A stretch of 64,000 bases of DNA from Pseudomonas chlororaphis subsp. aurantiaca (GTDB lineage: Bacteria; Pseudomonadota; Gammaproteobacteria; Pseudomonadales; Pseudomonadaceae). The first letter of the stretch is position 1. Each line of letters starts with the position of its first letter. The DNA lies in the NCBI RefSeq assembly GCF_013466605.1, contig NZ_CP059162.1, positions 6,510,001 to 6,574,000 on the forward strand, given 5' to 3'. The notes under the pieces are model-generated. The model was given only the letters and a program-made list of their open reading frames with translations, had not been told where the DNA came from and did not search any database. A program made the translations under genes and the position numbers. Shown in pieces: positions 45,645 to 55,866 of the stretch.

Positions 45645-46451
45645 TTATTGCGCCCAGCGCAATTGCGTGGGCAAGGGTGAAACGGGTTCCGGCTCGGGTG
45701 GCGACCCGGGCAGCGACAACACGCGGTTGAGTACTTCGGCTTCCAGCGCCGCCAGCCGATGGGAACCACGCACCCGAGGGCGCGGCAGCTCCACCAGCAG
45801 ATCGAGACCGACCTCGCCTTCTTCGATCAGGATCACCCGGTCGGCCACCGCCACCGCTTCGCTGACATCGTGGGTCACCAGCAGGACGGTGAAGCCATGC
45901 TGCTGCCACAGGCGCTCGATCAGTTGCTGCATCTCGATCCGGGTCAGGGCATCCAGCGCGCCCAAGGGCTCGTCCAGCAGCAACAGGCGCGGCTGGTGAA
46001 TCAGCGCCCGGGCCAGGGCCACGCGCTGCTTCTGGCCGCCGGACAAGGCGGCCGGCCACTCATTGGCGCGATCGGCCAGGCCCACCGCCTCCAGGGCTTC
46101 CAGGGCCTGGGGGCGCCAATCGCCCTTGAGGCCCAGGCCGACGTTGTCGATGACTTTCTTCCAGGGCAGCAGGCGCGCCTCCTGGAACATCATGCGGGTG
46201 TCCTCGATGGCCTGGCTCAGCGGCGCGGCACCGGCCAGCAATTCACCACCGGTAGGCTTGTCGAGGCCGGCCAGCAAGCGCAGCAAGGTGCTCTTGCCGC
46301 AGCCGCTACGGCCGACCACCGCGACGAATTGCCCGGCCGGAATATGCAGGTCGATCTCGCGCAGCACCTGGCGCGAACCGAAGGTTTTTTGCAGCTTGCG
46401 CACCACCAGCGGAATACCGCGCAGCAGGCGTGGAGGTTGTTGAGCCGTCAT
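45645..46451 (-). CDS. ssuB: Alkanesulfonate ABC transporter ATP-binding protein
   Basis: Cytoplasmic ATPase of 268 residues. Walker [10 protein letters not shown] is at 47-55, signature LSGGQKQR at 136-143, Walker B LLLLDEP at 156-162, then VTHDVSEAV. NitT/TauT-type sequence (ARLLPWKKV, near 92-100). ATG 46449-46451 overlaps the ssuC stop as ATGA. It powers SsuC for sulfonate import. Confidence 0.95.
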   Translation of the reverse strand: MTAQQPPRLLRGIPLVVRKLQKTFGSRQVLREIDLHIPAGQFVAVVGRSGCGKSTLLRLLAGLDKPTGGELLAGAAPLSQAIEDTRMMFQEARLLPWKKVIDNVGLGLKGDWRPQALEALEAVGLADRANEWPAALSGGQKQRVALARALIHQPRLLLLDEPLGALDALTRIEMQQLIERLWQQHGFTVLLVTHDVSEAVAVADRVILIEEGEVGLDLLVELPRPRVRGSHRLAALEAEVLNRVLSLPGSPPEPEPVSPLPTQLRWAQ

Positions 46452-47236
46452 TGCGCACCGCCCTTGGCCACTTGATAGGCCGGATGCCAACGCAGCCAGG
46501 CACGTTCCAGGCCGCGCGCGGCGAGGTCCGCCAGTTTGCCGAGCACGGCATACATGACGATGGCCAGCACCACCACGTCGGTCTGCAGGAATTCCCGGGC
46601 GTTCATCGCCAGATAGCCGATGCCGGAGCTGGCGGAGATGGTTTCCGCGACGATCAGCGTCAGCCACATGAAGCCCAGGGCGAAACGCACGCCCACCAGG
46701 ATCGAAGGCAAGGCGCCCGGCAGAATCACCTGGCGGAACAGGGCTCCGCCTGCCAGGCCATAACTGCGCGCCATTTCCACCAGCGCCGAGTCGACATTGC
46801 GGATGCCGTGGTAGGTGTTCAGGTAGATCGGGAACAGGGTGCCCAGGGCCACCAGGAAAATCTTCGCCGACTCGTCGATGCCGAACCACAGGATCACCAG
46901 GGGAATCAGCGCCAGGTGCGGTACGTTGCGGATCATCTGCACCGAGCTGTCGAGCAGGCGTTCGCCCCACTTCGACAGGCCGGTGACGAACCCCAGGGCC
47001 AGGCCGATGCTGCCGCCGATCAGGAAACCGATCGCCGCGCGCCAGCCGCTGATAGCCAGGTGGGTCCAGATTTCGCCGCTGCGCACCAGGCCGACCCCGG
47101 CTTCGATCACCGCGCTGGGTGCCGGCAGGATTCGCGTCGACAGCCAACCGGCCGAGACCGACAACTGCCACACCGCCAGCAACAGCAGTGGCAGGGCCCA
47201 GGGTGCCAGGCGATGGAACAAGCTTTGTCCGATCAT
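46448..47236 (-). CDS. ssuC: Alkanesulfonate ABC transporter permease
   Basis: Inner-membrane permease of 262 residues with about six helices and the EAA loop [19 protein letters not shown] lies 7 bases before ATG 47236, favoured over the GTG six bases upstream. It follows the ssuD stop by 9 bases and overlaps ssuB, so translation is probably coupled. Confidence 0.95.
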   Translation of the reverse strand: MIGQSLFHRLAPWALPLLLLAVWQLSVSAGWLSTRILPAPSAVIEAGVGLVRSGEIWTHLAISGWRAAIGFLIGGSIGLALGFVTGLSKWGERLLDSSVQMIRNVPHLALIPLVILWFGIDESAKIFLVALGTLFPIYLNTYHGIRNVDSALVEMARSYGLAGGALFRQVILPGALPSILVGVRFALGFMWLTLIVAETISASSGIGYLAMNAREFLQTDVVVLAIVMYAVLGKLADLAARGLERAWLRWHPAYQVAKGGAQ

Positions 47237-47245
47237 GGCCACGCC

Positions 47246-48394
47246 TCAGCTCTGGGACGCAGCTTTGGGAGTGATGTCGTTGGCGACCATTTCGCCGAAC
47301 GGGCTGACGTACCCGGCGCCCTTGGGCAGCTCGGGACGCTCGATATCCAGGTGCGGGAACAGCAGCTCGGCCACCCGGTACGACTCTTCCAGGTGGGGGT
47401 AACCGGAGAAGATAAAGGTGTCGATACCCAGGTCCGCGTACTCCTTCATCCGCGCCGCCACGGCCGGGCCATCGCCGACCAGCGCGGTGCCCGCGCCCCC
47501 CCGTACCAGGCCGACGCCGGCCCAGAGGTTGGGGCTGACTTCCAGTTTGTCGCGGCGCCCACCGTGCAGGGCCGCCATGCGTTGCTGGCCGACCGAATCG
47601 AAGCGCGCCAGGGAGGCCTGGGCACGGGCGATGGTGTCGTCGTCCAGATGGGAGATCAGGCGCTCGGCCGCTTGCCAGGCCTCGGCGTTGGTTTCACGCA
47701 CGATCACGTGCAGGCGAATGCCGAAGCGCACGCTGCGCCCCTGCTTGGCGGCCTTGGCCCGGACCTGCTCGATCTTCTCGGCCACCGCGGCCGGTGGTTC
47801 GCCCCAGGTCAGGACCATGTCCACCTGCTCGGCGGCCAGGTCCTGCGCGGCTTCCGAAGAACCGCCGAAGTACAGCGGCGGACGTGGTTGCTGGATCGGC
47901 GGATAGAGCAGCTTGGCGCCCTTCACGCTGATGTGCTGGCCGTCGTAGTCGACGGTTTCGCCTTCCAGCACCCGACGCCAGATACGAGTGAACTCCACCG
48001 AAGCCTGGTAGCGCTCTTCATGGCTGAGGAACAGGCCGTCGCCGGCCAGTTCGTCCGGATCGCCACCGGTCACCAGGTTGAACAGCGCCCGGCCGCCGGA
48101 CAGGCGATCCAGGGTTGCCGCCTGGCGCGCCGCCACCGTCGGGGAAATGATCCCGGGGCGCAGGGCGACCAGGAACTTCAGGCGCTGGGTCACCGGGATC
48201 AGCGAGGCCGCCACCAGCCAGGAATCCTCGCAGGAACGCCCGGTGGGGATCAGCACGCCGCCGAAACCGAGGCGATCGGCCGCCTGGGCGATCTGCTGCA
48301 GATAACCGTGGTCGACGGCGCGAGCGCCTTCGGCGGTGCCAAGGTAATGGCCGTCGCCGTGGGTAGGCAGGAACCAGAAAATATTGAGGCTCAT
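47246..48394 (-). CDS. ssuD: FMNH2-dependent alkanesulfonate monooxygenase
   Basis: Cytoplasmic luciferase-like enzyme of 382 residues that cleaves alkanesulfonates to aldehyde and sulfite using FMNH2 from SsuE and O2. Start [19 protein letters not shown] and inner motifs [14 protein letters not shown] and [16 protein letters not shown] match SsuD. It sits 24 bases after ssuA and 9 before ssuC. Confidence 0.96.
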   Translation of the reverse strand: MSLNIFWFLPTHGDGHYLGTAEGARAVDHGYLQQIAQAADRLGFGGVLIPTGRSCEDSWLVAASLIPVTQRLKFLVALRPGIISPTVAARQAATLDRLSGGRALFNLVTGGDPDELAGDGLFLSHEERYQASVEFTRIWRRVLEGETVDYDGQHISVKGAKLLYPPIQQPRPPLYFGGSSEAAQDLAAEQVDMVLTWGEPPAAVAEKIEQVRAKAAKQGRSVRFGIRLHVIVRETNAEAWQAAERLISHLDDDTIARAQASLARFDSVGQQRMAALHGGRRDKLEVSPNLWAGVGLVRGGAGTALVGDGPAVAARMKEYADLGIDTFIFSGYPHLEESYRVAELLFPHLDIERPELPKGAGYVSPFGEMVANDITPKAASQS

Positions 48395-48418
48395 GGAGTT
48401 GTCTCCTAAGGGGTCGAG

Positions 48419-49387
48419 TTACGGCGCTTTGGCAACGGCGGCCGGAGGCGTCCAGATCACGTCTTTGATGCTCAGGGGCTTGGGAATCAGCTTGAGCTGG
48501 TGGAAGCTGTCGGCGATTTTCTGCTGGGCCACCACCACGTCCGGGGTCAGGAAGTACGCGCCATAACCCTGGCGTTTCACCGAGGTCAGGGTGATGTCCG
48601 CCGGCAGGCCAAGCAGTGGCGCCACCTGTTGGGTCACCTCGTCCGGGTTGGCCTTGGACCACTCGCCCACCGCGCGCACTTCTTCCACCAGGGCCTTGAT
48701 CACCTCGGGGTACTGTTGTGCGTAGGGTTTGGTCGCCAGATAGAACTGGTGGTTGTCGACGATGCCGCTGCCGTCACGCAGGGTGCGGGCTTGCAACTGC
48801 TTCTCGGCCGCCGCCTGATAGGGGTCCCAGATCACCCAGGCATCGACGCTGCCACGCTCGAAGGCGGCGCGAGCATCGGCGGGCGGCAGGAATACGGTCT
48901 GAATGTCGCTGTACTTGAGGCCGGCGTCTTCCAGGGCGCGGACCAGCAGGTAGTGCACGTTGGAGCCCTTGTTGAGGACTACCTTCTTGCCCTTGAGCTC
49001 GGCTACCGACTTGATCGGCGAATCCTTGGGCACCAGGATCGCTTCGCTGGTCGGCGCCGGTGGCTCGTAGGCCACGTACAACAAGTCGGCACCGGCGGCC
49101 TGGGCGAATACGGGCGGGGTCTCGCCGGTGACGCCGAAGTCGATGGAGCCGACGTTCAGCCCTTCCAGCAGCTGCGGGCCGCCGGGGAATTCGGTCCATT
49201 GCACCTGCACGCCCTGCTCCGCCAGGCGCTTCTCCAGCGAGCCCTTGGCCTTGAGCAGCACCAGGGTGCCGTATTTCTGATAGCCGATACGCAGGGTCTC
49301 GGCCGCGTGGGCTTGAACGATGGCGCCGAAGGACACAGCCGCAGCAAACAGAGCGACCAGACCACGACGCAAAATCACAGGGCGCAT
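48419..49387 (-). CDS. ssuA: Aliphatic sulfonate-binding protein
   Basis: Periplasmic binding protein of 322 residues with a signal peptide (1-24, AHA before ETLRIGYQ). YQKYGTLVLLKAKGSLEKRL and GLNVGSIDFGVTGETPPVFA are the family hallmarks. ATG 49387 is preceded by GGAG; a longer in-frame start would spoil the signal peptide. It delivers sulfonates to SsuBC. Confidence 0.95.
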   Translation of the reverse strand: MRPVILRRGLVALFAAAVSFGAIVQAHAAETLRIGYQKYGTLVLLKAKGSLEKRLAEQGVQVQWTEFPGGPQLLEGLNVGSIDFGVTGETPPVFAQAAGADLLYVAYEPPAPTSEAILVPKDSPIKSVAELKGKKVVLNKGSNVHYLLVRALEDAGLKYSDIQTVFLPPADARAAFERGSVDAWVIWDPYQAAAEKQLQARTLRDGSGIVDNHQFYLATKPYAQQYPEVIKALVEEVRAVGEWSKANPDEVTQQVAPLLGLPADITLTSVKRQGYGAYFLTPDVVVAQQKIADSFHQLKLIPKPLSIKDVIWTPPAAVAKAP

Positions 49388-49476
49388 GGCGCTCTCCTTT
49401 TTGCTGTTGGGTTTTGGCTGCACCTGCTAGGCCGTTGGCGGCTAAGTAAGGCCAGTACTTCAGATTCGGGTAGGAC

Positions 49477-50070
49477 TCAAATGCTCCAGCGAGCACTCAA
49501 CAAACGATCATTCAACAGATTCGGGTCCAGCGGCTTGGGACGTCGCGCCATGGCGCTGTGGAACTGTTCCAGGGCTTCGCGCAGGCGCTGTTCCAGGGCC
49601 GGCGCCAGCTGCGCTTGGGCACTGCCCTCGCCGTAGGCGATCTGGCTGTCCTCGGCGAAGATGCCCTGGAGCATCTCCTGGGCCTTGAGGGCCGACAGCA
49701 CCGGCTTGAGCGCGTAGTCCACCGCCAGCATGTGGGCGATGCTGCCGCCCGTGGCCATCGGCAACACCACCTTGTGGTTCAGGGCACGCTCCGGCAGCAG
49801 GTCGAGCACGGTTTTCAGCGCGCCGGAAAACGATGCCTTGTAGACCGGCGTGGCGATCAGCAAGCCGTCGGCCTGTTCGATCTGTTGCAACAGGTCGATC
49901 ACCATCGGGCTGTCGAAGCGTGCGTGGAGCAGATCCTCGGCCGGGAAATCCCGGACCTGATAGTCGACCACTTCCACACCTTGTTGCTGCAACCAGCGTT
50001 TGGCGTGTTCCAGCAGCACCCCGGAGCGGGAGCGTTGGCTGGGACTGCCACCGAGTGAGACGACCAGCAT
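49477..50070 (-). CDS. ssuE: NAD(P)H-dependent FMN reductase
   Basis: Cytoplasmic flavodoxin-like reductase of 197 residues supplying FMNH2 to SsuD. N-terminal [12 protein letters not shown] binds the flavin phosphate, and [20 protein letters not shown] is characteristic of SsuE. First gene of the ssuEADCBF operon, behind an A/T-rich promoter region. Confidence 0.95.
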   Translation of the reverse strand: MLVVSLGGSPSQRSRSGVLLEHAKRWLQQQGVEVVDYQVRDFPAEDLLHARFDSPMVIDLLQQIEQADGLLIATPVYKASFSGALKTVLDLLPERALNHKVVLPMATGGSIAHMLAVDYALKPVLSALKAQEMLQGIFAEDSQIAYGEGSAQAQLAPALEQRLREALEQFHSAMARRPKPLDPNLLNDRLLSARWSI

Positions 50071-50144
50071 GCAGAGGTTTCCTTTAGCGGTAATGGACGA
50101 TTCGCGGTTTGCGATCTCGCTGAGCTGAGCAGACCTTAACAGCC

Positions 50145-50205
50145 TATTTATATATCCATAAATCTTATTTTTTCATTTGTTTATTCTATAAATGAATATA
50201 TGAAA
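50145..50205 (-). promoter_or_regulatory. A/T-rich upstream region of the ssu operon
   Basis: About 60 bases of strongly A/T-rich DNA lie 75-135 bases before ssuE in an otherwise GC-rich region. It contains ATAAATGAATAT (50188-50199), which recurs before lsfA. This suits a sulfate-starvation promoter bound by a LysR activator such as CysB, but no site can be proved by eye. Confidence 0.5.
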
Positions 50206-50220
50206 TACCATTCTCCAGGC

Positions 50221-50246
50221 AAAAAAATAGGCCGTCGAAACGGCCT
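50221..50246 (-). terminator. Rho-independent terminator after lsfA
   Basis: AGGCCGT and ACGGCCT arms (50229-50235, 50240-50246) with a CGAA loop, followed on the minus strand by a run of T from the A-tract 50221-50227. It lies 79 bases past the lsfA stop and separates lsfA from ssuE. Confidence 0.9.
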
Positions 50247-50324
50247 TAAAACCCCTGCTTTGTGGAAGCGGTACATGACCCGCAGGCGGCGGCAATGCCG
50301 GCTCGCGCCTGCGGGCCCACGGTG

Positions 50325-50963
50325 TCAGCGATTCGGTTGCGGCGTCAGGCGCAGGTAGGGTTTGACCGCGCGATAACCTTTGGGGAAGCGTTTCTTGATT
50401 TCCTCTTCGTCCTTGAGCGACGGCACGATCACCACTTCATCACCGTCCTGCCAGTTGGCCGGGGTGGCCACCTTGTAGTTGTCGGTGAGCTGCAGCGAGT
50501 CGATCACCCGCAGGATCTCGTGGAAATTGCGCCCGGTACTGGCCGGATAAGTGATGGTCAGGCGCACCTTCTTGTTCGGGTCGATGACGAACAGCGAACG
50601 CACGGTCAGGGTGTCGTTGGCATTCGGGTGGATCAGGTCGTACAGGTCCGAGACCTTGCGGTCGGCGTCGGCCAGGATCGGGAAGTTGACGAGGGTGTTC
50701 TGGGTTTCGTTGATGTCCTCGATCCACTTGTGGTGCGAGTCCACCGGGTCCACCGACAGGGCAATGGCTTTCACGCCGCGCTCGGCGAACTGGTCCTTGA
50801 GCTTGGCAGTGAACCCCAGCTCGGTGGTGCACACCGGGGTGAAGTCCGCCGGGTGGGAAAACAGCACGCCCCAACTGTCGCCGAGCCACTCGTGGAAACG
50901 AATCTTGCCGGCACTGGAATCCTGTTCGAAGTCGGGGGCGATGTCGCCAAGTCTGAGGCTCAT
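50325..50963 (-). CDS. lsfA: 1-Cys peroxiredoxin, sulfate-starvation type
   Basis: Cytoplasmic peroxidase of 212 residues, Prx6 class. The peroxidatic Cys45 is in DFTPVCTTELG and there is no second catalytic cysteine; His37 lies in FSHPAD. LsfA is induced by sulfate limitation in P. putida and protects against peroxides. Its place beside ssuE matches that species. It has its own terminator and A/T-rich promoter. Confidence 0.95.
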   Translation of the reverse strand: MSLRLGDIAPDFEQDSSAGKIRFHEWLGDSWGVLFSHPADFTPVCTTELGFTAKLKDQFAERGVKAIALSVDPVDSHHKWIEDINETQNTLVNFPILADADRKVSDLYDLIHPNANDTLTVRSLFVIDPNKKVRLTITYPASTGRNFHEILRVIDSLQLTDNYKVATPANWQDGDEVVIVPSLKDEEEIKKRFPKGYRAVKPYLRLTPQPNR

Positions 50964-51016
50964 GTTGCTGCTCCTGTGAGTGCGTTATGAGCCCTACTGT
51001 GCCTGCGCCTGGGAAT

Positions 51017-51070
51017 ATTTAAAAAGAATAAATATCGATTTATTTAAACGATAAATGAATATTAAAAATC
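51017..51070 (-). promoter_or_regulatory. A/T-rich upstream region of lsfA
   Basis: A tract of near-continuous A/T lies 54-107 bases before the lsfA start, with the 12-base word ATAAATGAATAT (51051-51062) shared with the ssuE upstream region. Likely a sulfur-starvation activator site. Confidence 0.5.
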
Positions 51071-51195
51071 TCTTCACTGGATTCGCGCGCGCCCAGGGCA
51101 CACCATCTTCGACAAGGTTCGAGAAGGCCTTGAGTAGCTGTAAAGAGGGGTTTCAGGGAGGACCTGCGGGGGTGGGTCCGACCTGGATGACAACA

Positions 51196-51222
51196 CCTCG
51201 CCCGGCATTGCGCCGGGCGAGG
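51196..51222. terminator. Hairpin between lsfA and the porin gene
   Basis: Perfect 11-base arms CCTCGCCCGGC (51196-51206) and GCCGGGCGAGG (51212-51222) with an ATTGC loop, 13 bases past the porin stop. On the minus strand the following TGTTGT is a weak T-run; on the plus strand TTTT follows. Confidence 0.75.
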
Positions 51223-51235
51223 TTTTAACGTCGGA

Positions 51236-52609
51236 TTACAACAGCGGGATCGAGTAGCTGACGATCAGGCGGTTTTCGTCCTGCGAGCGCTGGCCCGGAA
51301 TATCGTTACGCCACATGGCGTTTTTCCAAGTCAGGCCCAGGTTCTTCAGCGGACCTTCCGGAATCACGTAGGCCACGGTCAGGTCCCGTTCCCACTCGCT
51401 GGCGTTGGTCGCCGAAACGGTACGCTGAGGGAGAACGGAACCCTCTTTGCCGGAAGTGTCGATGTTATCGCCACGCAGATAGATCACACCGGCGGTCAGG
51501 CCAGGCACGCCTACCTTGGCGAAATCGTAGGAGTAGCGAGCTTGCCAGGTACGTTCGCCAGCACGGGCGAACTTGGCGATCTGCATGTCGGTAGTCAGGT
51601 AAGCCGACGAACCGTCACCCTGGTTCAGCCAAGGGAAGTCGCTGTCACCGTTACTCACCTGGTAGCCGCCACCGAAGGTATGGCCGGCAACCGAGTACAG
51701 GAACAGGCCGCTGATCAGGTTGTTATCAACCTTGCCCTTGGTGATGCCAGTGCCGTAGTCACCGGTGGTGTAGTAGGCCGAGTCGTGGCCGTTGGCACCG
51801 TCGTCACGGCTGTTGAAGTAGCGCAGGTCAGACTTCAATACGCCCGGGCCGATAGCCCAGTTGTGCAGCAGGCCAACGAAGTGCTGCTTGTAGAAGTCTT
51901 TCAGGTTGCCGTAGTAGTACTGAGCGGTCAGATCTTTAGTGATCTTGTAGTCACCACCACCGTAGATGAACTTGTTGCTGTCACGACCAGCAGCGGTGTG
52001 TGCGTTGGCGCCCGCGATCGACAGTTCTTCGTTGTTGCTGGAGTTACGACCCTTGGCATGCTCGATCTGACCACCCACCAGTGTCAGGTCCTTGATGTCG
52101 TTCGAGGTGATCTGACCGCCCTGGAAGGTTTGTGGCAGCATACGACCATCGTTGGTCACGATAACCGGCAGTTTTGGCTGCAGGGTACCGAGCTTCAGTT
52201 CGGTCTGAGAGATCTTGGCTTTGGCGGTCAGGCCCAGGCTGGAGTAGTTATCGACCGCTTTGCCATTGGACTCGCTTGGGAAAACAGTGCCGCCATAAGA
52301 GGTAGCAGTGGCGCCGTTGGTGCCGCCGCCCGAATCCAGCTTGATGCCCAACAGGCCGATGGCGTCGAGACCGAAGCCGACGGTGCCTTCGGTGTAACCG
52401 GAAGTGAAGTTGAGCTGGAAGCCTTGGCCCCACTCTTCCTGCTTGCTCTGCGCGCCGGACGCCTTGGTGTCGGCATCGCGGTTGTCAGTATTGATGTAGA
52501 AGTTACGCAGACCCAGAGTGGCCTTGCTGTCTTCGATGAAACCGGCGGCGCCTGCCTGCTGCGCCATAACCCCAACGGCCACAGCCAGGGCCAAGGTGGA
52601 CTTGTTCAT
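51236..52609 (-). CDS. OprD/OprE-family outer membrane porin
   Basis: Outer-membrane channel of 457 residues with signal peptide MNKSTLALAVAVGVMAQQAG (cut near AGA). The OprD-family start GFIEDSKATLGLRNFYINTD and EEWGQGFQLNFTSGYTEG are clear, and the protein ends in an alternating beta strand. In P. putida an OprE-like porin also precedes lsfA-ssuE, so passage of sulfonates or other small anions is plausible. Substrate is not proven. Confidence 0.92.
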   Translation of the reverse strand: MNKSTLALAVAVGVMAQQAGAAGFIEDSKATLGLRNFYINTDNRDADTKASGAQSKQEEWGQGFQLNFTSGYTEGTVGFGLDAIGLLGIKLDSGGGTNGATATSYGGTVFPSESNGKAVDNYSSLGLTAKAKISQTELKLGTLQPKLPVIVTNDGRMLPQTFQGGQITSNDIKDLTLVGGQIEHAKGRNSSNNEELSIAGANAHTAAGRDSNKFIYGGGDYKITKDLTAQYYYGNLKDFYKQHFVGLLHNWAIGPGVLKSDLRYFNSRDDGANGHDSAYYTTGDYGTGITKGKVDNNLISGLFLYSVAGHTFGGGYQVSNGDSDFPWLNQGDGSSAYLTTDMQIAKFARAGERTWQARYSYDFAKVGVPGLTAGVIYLRGDNIDTSGKEGSVLPQRTVSATNASEWERDLTVAYVIPEGPLKNLGLTWKNAMWRNDIPGQRSQDENRLIVSYSIPLL

Positions 52610-53070
52610 GTTTCGCTCCTCTCGTTTCTAATTCTTGTGTACTCAGGCCCAGGGTCTGCTGCCCCGGGTCCATCGGTGGGCGATTAGCGCCAGACCGTGA
52701 CCCATAAGTCAATCGTAACCAACTGTGTCTACGACCAAGGTCTAATCGCGATGGTTTGGTCCTTGCAGGGTAATGAATTTCTCATAATCCCAAAAAGAAT
52801 TATTTCATTTTTTTTCATACCATTATGGAATATCAATAGGCGCGTCTTTTGAGCCGTGGCACAAGGTATCGGCGCCCTTTTTAATTCCTGAATGATATTT
52901 CCCCACTGATCTTTAGATCGACCAGTTAAAACATAAGCCAGATACGTCAACCAGTATCGAAAAGGCGACGCAATAATGGCGTCGCGCCAATGGTCGCGTC
53001 AATTTGTTACAGTTCTTGTATCGACCACCTTCTTTTTTCTGAAACCTGAATCAGGCTCGGCAGGCACAAC
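52610..53070. other. Long intergenic region upstream of the porin gene
   Basis: About 460 bases without a credible gene. GAGAGGAGC just before the porin start is its ribosome-binding site. An A/T-rich island at 52789-52850 (with AAAAAGAAT, also seen before lsfA) probably belongs to the porin control region. A short minus-strand open frame here (52729-52950) has no recognisable family features. Confidence 0.6.
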
Positions 53071-53098
53071 AAAAAACCCGCTCTGTCAAGAGCGGGTT
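53071..53098 (-). terminator. Rho-independent terminator after argA
   Basis: AACCCGCTCT and AGAGCGGGTT (53075-53084, 53089-53098) with a GTCA loop; the A-tract 53071-53076 gives a T-run on the minus strand. It lies 18 bases past the argA stop. Confidence 0.92.
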
Positions 53099-53115
53099 GT
53101 CGAAGGGGATGAAGC

Positions 53116-54414
53116 TCAGAGGGCTTTTTCGAAGATCTTCGAGTTGCGCTGGTAGTTGTACAGCGAGGCCCGCGCGGAAGGCAGACGCTCGACGCTGCTA
53201 GGGGCAAAACCGCGCTCACGGAACCAGTGAGCGGTACGGGTGGTGAGGACAAACAGGGTTTTCAGGCCCTGGGCCCGGGCCCGGGTTTCGATCCTTTCCA
53301 ACAGTTCGTCGCCGCGACCGCCGTGGCGGTATTCCGGGTTCACCGCCAGGCAGGCCAGCTCCCCGGCGTCGGAGTCGGCGATCTGGTAGAGCGCGGCACA
53401 GGCAATGATCATCCCCTCGCGCTCGACCACGCTGAACTGTTCGATCTCACGCTCGAGCACCTCGCGGGAACGCCGCACCAGAATGCCCTGCTCTTCCAGC
53501 GGACTGATCAGATCCAGCAGACCGCCGACGTCCTCGATGGCCGCCTCGCGGACCAGTTCGAACTGCTCCTGGGCCACCAGCGTACCGCCACCGTCACGGG
53601 TGAACAGTTCGGTCAGCAGCGCGCCGTCTTCGGCGTAGCTGACGATATGGCTGCGCCCTACGCCCCCCCGGCAAGCTTCGGCCGCGGCATCCAGCAGCTC
53701 CGCCTGATAGTTGCTGCCCAGGCGCTGCAAATGCGCCGGCACCTGTTGCGGACGCAGTTCGCGCACCAGATTGCCGTTTTCATCCAGCAGGCCACGCTCG
53801 GCGCCGAACAGCAGCAGCTTGTCGGCAGCCAGGTCGATGGCCGCGCGGGTGGCGACGTCTTCGCAGGCGAGGTTGAAGATTTCCCCGGTCGGTGAGTAGC
53901 CCAAAGGCGACAGCAACACGATCGAGCGCTCGTCCAGCAGGCGGTTGATGCCCTTGCGGTCGACCCGACGCACTTCGCCGGTGTGGTGATAGTCGACACC
54001 CTCGAGCACGCCGATCGGCCGGGCGGTCACCAGGTTACCGCTGGCGACCCGCAGACGCGAACCCTGCATCGGCGAGGACGCCATGTCCATGGACAGCCGC
54101 GCTTCAATGGCGATGCGCAACTGGCCAACGGCGTCGATCACGCATTCCAGGGTCGCCGCATCGGTGATGCGCATGCCGTGGTGGTAATGCGGGGTCAGGC
54201 CGCGCGCAGCCAGGCGGGCTTCGATCTGTGGACGCGAGCCATGTACCAGCACCAAGCGCACGCCCATGCTGTGCAGCAACACCAGGTCATGGACGATGTT
54301 GCCGAAGTTCGGATGCTCTACGCCGTCGCCGGGCAGCATGACCACGAAGGTACAGTCGCGGTGGGCATTGATATAAGGAGAAGCGTGACGAAGCCAATTG
54401 ACGTATTCGGGCAT
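53116..54414 (-). CDS. argA: N-acetylglutamate synthase
   Basis: Cytoplasmic enzyme of 432 residues that acetylates glutamate with acetyl-CoA, the first step of arginine synthesis. An amino-acid-kinase-like domain (about 1-285, with VVMLPGDGVEH) senses arginine, and a C-terminal GNAT domain (about 290-432) has the acetyl-CoA loop EYRHGGRGDELL. It follows argE on the same strand after 145 bases. Confidence 0.96.
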   Translation of the reverse strand: MPEYVNWLRHASPYINAHRDCTFVVMLPGDGVEHPNFGNIVHDLVLLHSMGVRLVLVHGSRPQIEARLAARGLTPHYHHGMRITDAATLECVIDAVGQLRIAIEARLSMDMASSPMQGSRLRVASGNLVTARPIGVLEGVDYHHTGEVRRVDRKGINRLLDERSIVLLSPLGYSPTGEIFNLACEDVATRAAIDLAADKLLLFGAERGLLDENGNLVRELRPQQVPAHLQRLGSNYQAELLDAAAEACRGGVGRSHIVSYAEDGALLTELFTRDGGGTLVAQEQFELVREAAIEDVGGLLDLISPLEEQGILVRRSREVLEREIEQFSVVEREGMIIACAALYQIADSDAGELACLAVNPEYRHGGRGDELLERIETRARAQGLKTLFVLTTRTAHWFRERGFAPSSVERLPSARASLYNYQRNSKIFEKAL

Positions 54415-54559
54415 AACCTGAGCCTGTAAATAAGAAGCAGCCTATAAAAGGACGAAACGGGAAAACGCACAGCGGGCTGGTGGTTATCGTCGGAACAGGC
54501 TTGGCGACACGCTCGCTCTCCTTGAGGTACGGGCTTGGCCGTCGGTGATTTAGTAGAAA

Positions 54560-55708
54560 TCAGGCCGGCGTCAGGCAGTAATGGTTAATCAGTTCACGTA
54601 GTAGATGCACGGTAGGCTGCAAGCGTGACATTTCGAGGTATTCCCCCGGTTGGTGAGCACAGGCGATGTCGCCCGGGCCCAGCACCACAGTCTCGCAGCC
54701 AAGGCGCTGAAGATAAGGCGCTTCGGTGCCGAACGCCACTGCTTCGGCGCGATGGCCGGTCAGGCGCTCGGCCACCCGCACCAATTCGCAGTCTTCGGCC
54801 TGCTCGAAGGGCGGCGCTTCGGGGAACAGCGGTGCAAAGTCGATCGTCACCTGATGCCGCTCGGCCACGGGCACCAGCTTCTGCCGGATGGCCGCGCGCA
54901 GCGCCTGCGGGTCCATGCCCGGCAGCGGCCGCAGGTCGAACTCCAGCGAGCATTGGCCGCAAATGCGGTTCGGGTTGTCGCCACCGTGGATACACCCAAG
55001 GTTCAGGGTCGGCTGCGGCACGCTGAACTGCGGGTTGCGAAATTCGCGCTGCCACGCCAGGCGCAGGCCGCGCAGTTCGCCGATGGCATCGTGCATGGCT
55101 TCCAGGGCGCTATGGCCCAGGCTCGGGTCGGAGGAATGGCCGCTGCGCCCGAGAATATCGATGCGCTCCATCATCACGCCTTTGTGCATGCGGATCGGCC
55201 GCAGCCCGGTCGGCTCGCCGATCACCGCGGCGCGCCCCAATGGCCGGCCGGCTTCGGCCAGGGCCCGGGCGCCGGCCATGGAGCTTTCCTCGTCGCAGGT
55301 GGCGAGGATCAGCAACGGTTGCTTGAAGGGCTGCTCCAGCAACGGCCGGACCGCCTCGATGACCAGGGCGAAAAAGCCTTTCATGTCGCAGCTGCCCAGG
55401 CCGACCCAGCGTCCGTCGACCTCGGTGAGCTTCAGCGGGTCGGTCTGCCACAGCGCGCCGTCGTAGGGCACGGTGTCGCTGTGCCCGGCCAGTACCAGGC
55501 CGCCGGGGCCGCTGCCGAAACTGGCGAGCAGGTTGAACTTGCCGGGGCTGACCTGCTGGATATCGCAGGCAAAACCCAGGTCGCCGAGCCAGCTCGCCAG
55601 CAAATCGATGACCGCACGATTGGACTGATCCAGCGCCGGCTGGGTACAGCTGACCGAAGGTGTGGCAATCAGCGCAGCGAACTGCTCTTTCATGGACGGC
55701 AATGGCAT
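54560..55708 (-). CDS. argE: Acetylornithine deacetylase
   Basis: Zinc hydrolase of 382 residues, M20 family, releasing ornithine from N-acetylornithine. Metal-binding motifs are AGHSDTVPYDG, GSCDMKGF and CDEESSMAG, with the late ligand His in ACAHQPGEY. ATG 55706-55708 (MPLPSMKEQF) matches the usual Pseudomonas start; in-frame ATGs 33-36 bases upstream are possible. Most pseudomonads also recycle the acetyl group with ArgJ, so this enzyme may be an alternative route. It diverges from the CYTH-CHAD gene. Confidence 0.93.
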   Translation of the reverse strand: MPLPSMKEQFAALIATPSVSCTQPALDQSNRAVIDLLASWLGDLGFACDIQQVSPGKFNLLASFGSGPGGLVLAGHSDTVPYDGALWQTDPLKLTEVDGRWVGLGSCDMKGFFALVIEAVRPLLEQPFKQPLLILATCDEESSMAGARALAEAGRPLGRAAVIGEPTGLRPIRMHKGVMMERIDILGRSGHSSDPSLGHSALEAMHDAIGELRGLRLAWQREFRNPQFSVPQPTLNLGCIHGGDNPNRICGQCSLEFDLRPLPGMDPQALRAAIRQKLVPVAERHQVTIDFAPLFPEAPPFEQAEDCELVRVAERLTGHRAEAVAFGTEAPYLQRLGCETVVLGPGDIACAHQPGEYLEMSRLQPTVHLLRELINHYCLTPA

Positions 55709-55866
55709 GCGCTGGCTCTCGGGTTCCAAGATGAAGTCCATCATAGAGCCATCCTGCGACAGGAATAAACCGCCACGGCACCTCGACGCGGCGAGTCCTG
55801 TACACTGCACGACCTAGGCAGCCACACATTCCCCCGGCTGCGCTCCCGATCCTGGATTTTCCGGCC

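Noticed and set aside
52729..52950. A 73-codon minus-strand frame upstream of the porin
   Set aside because: No convincing ribosome-binding site, no recognised motif, and it overlaps the A/T-rich control island.
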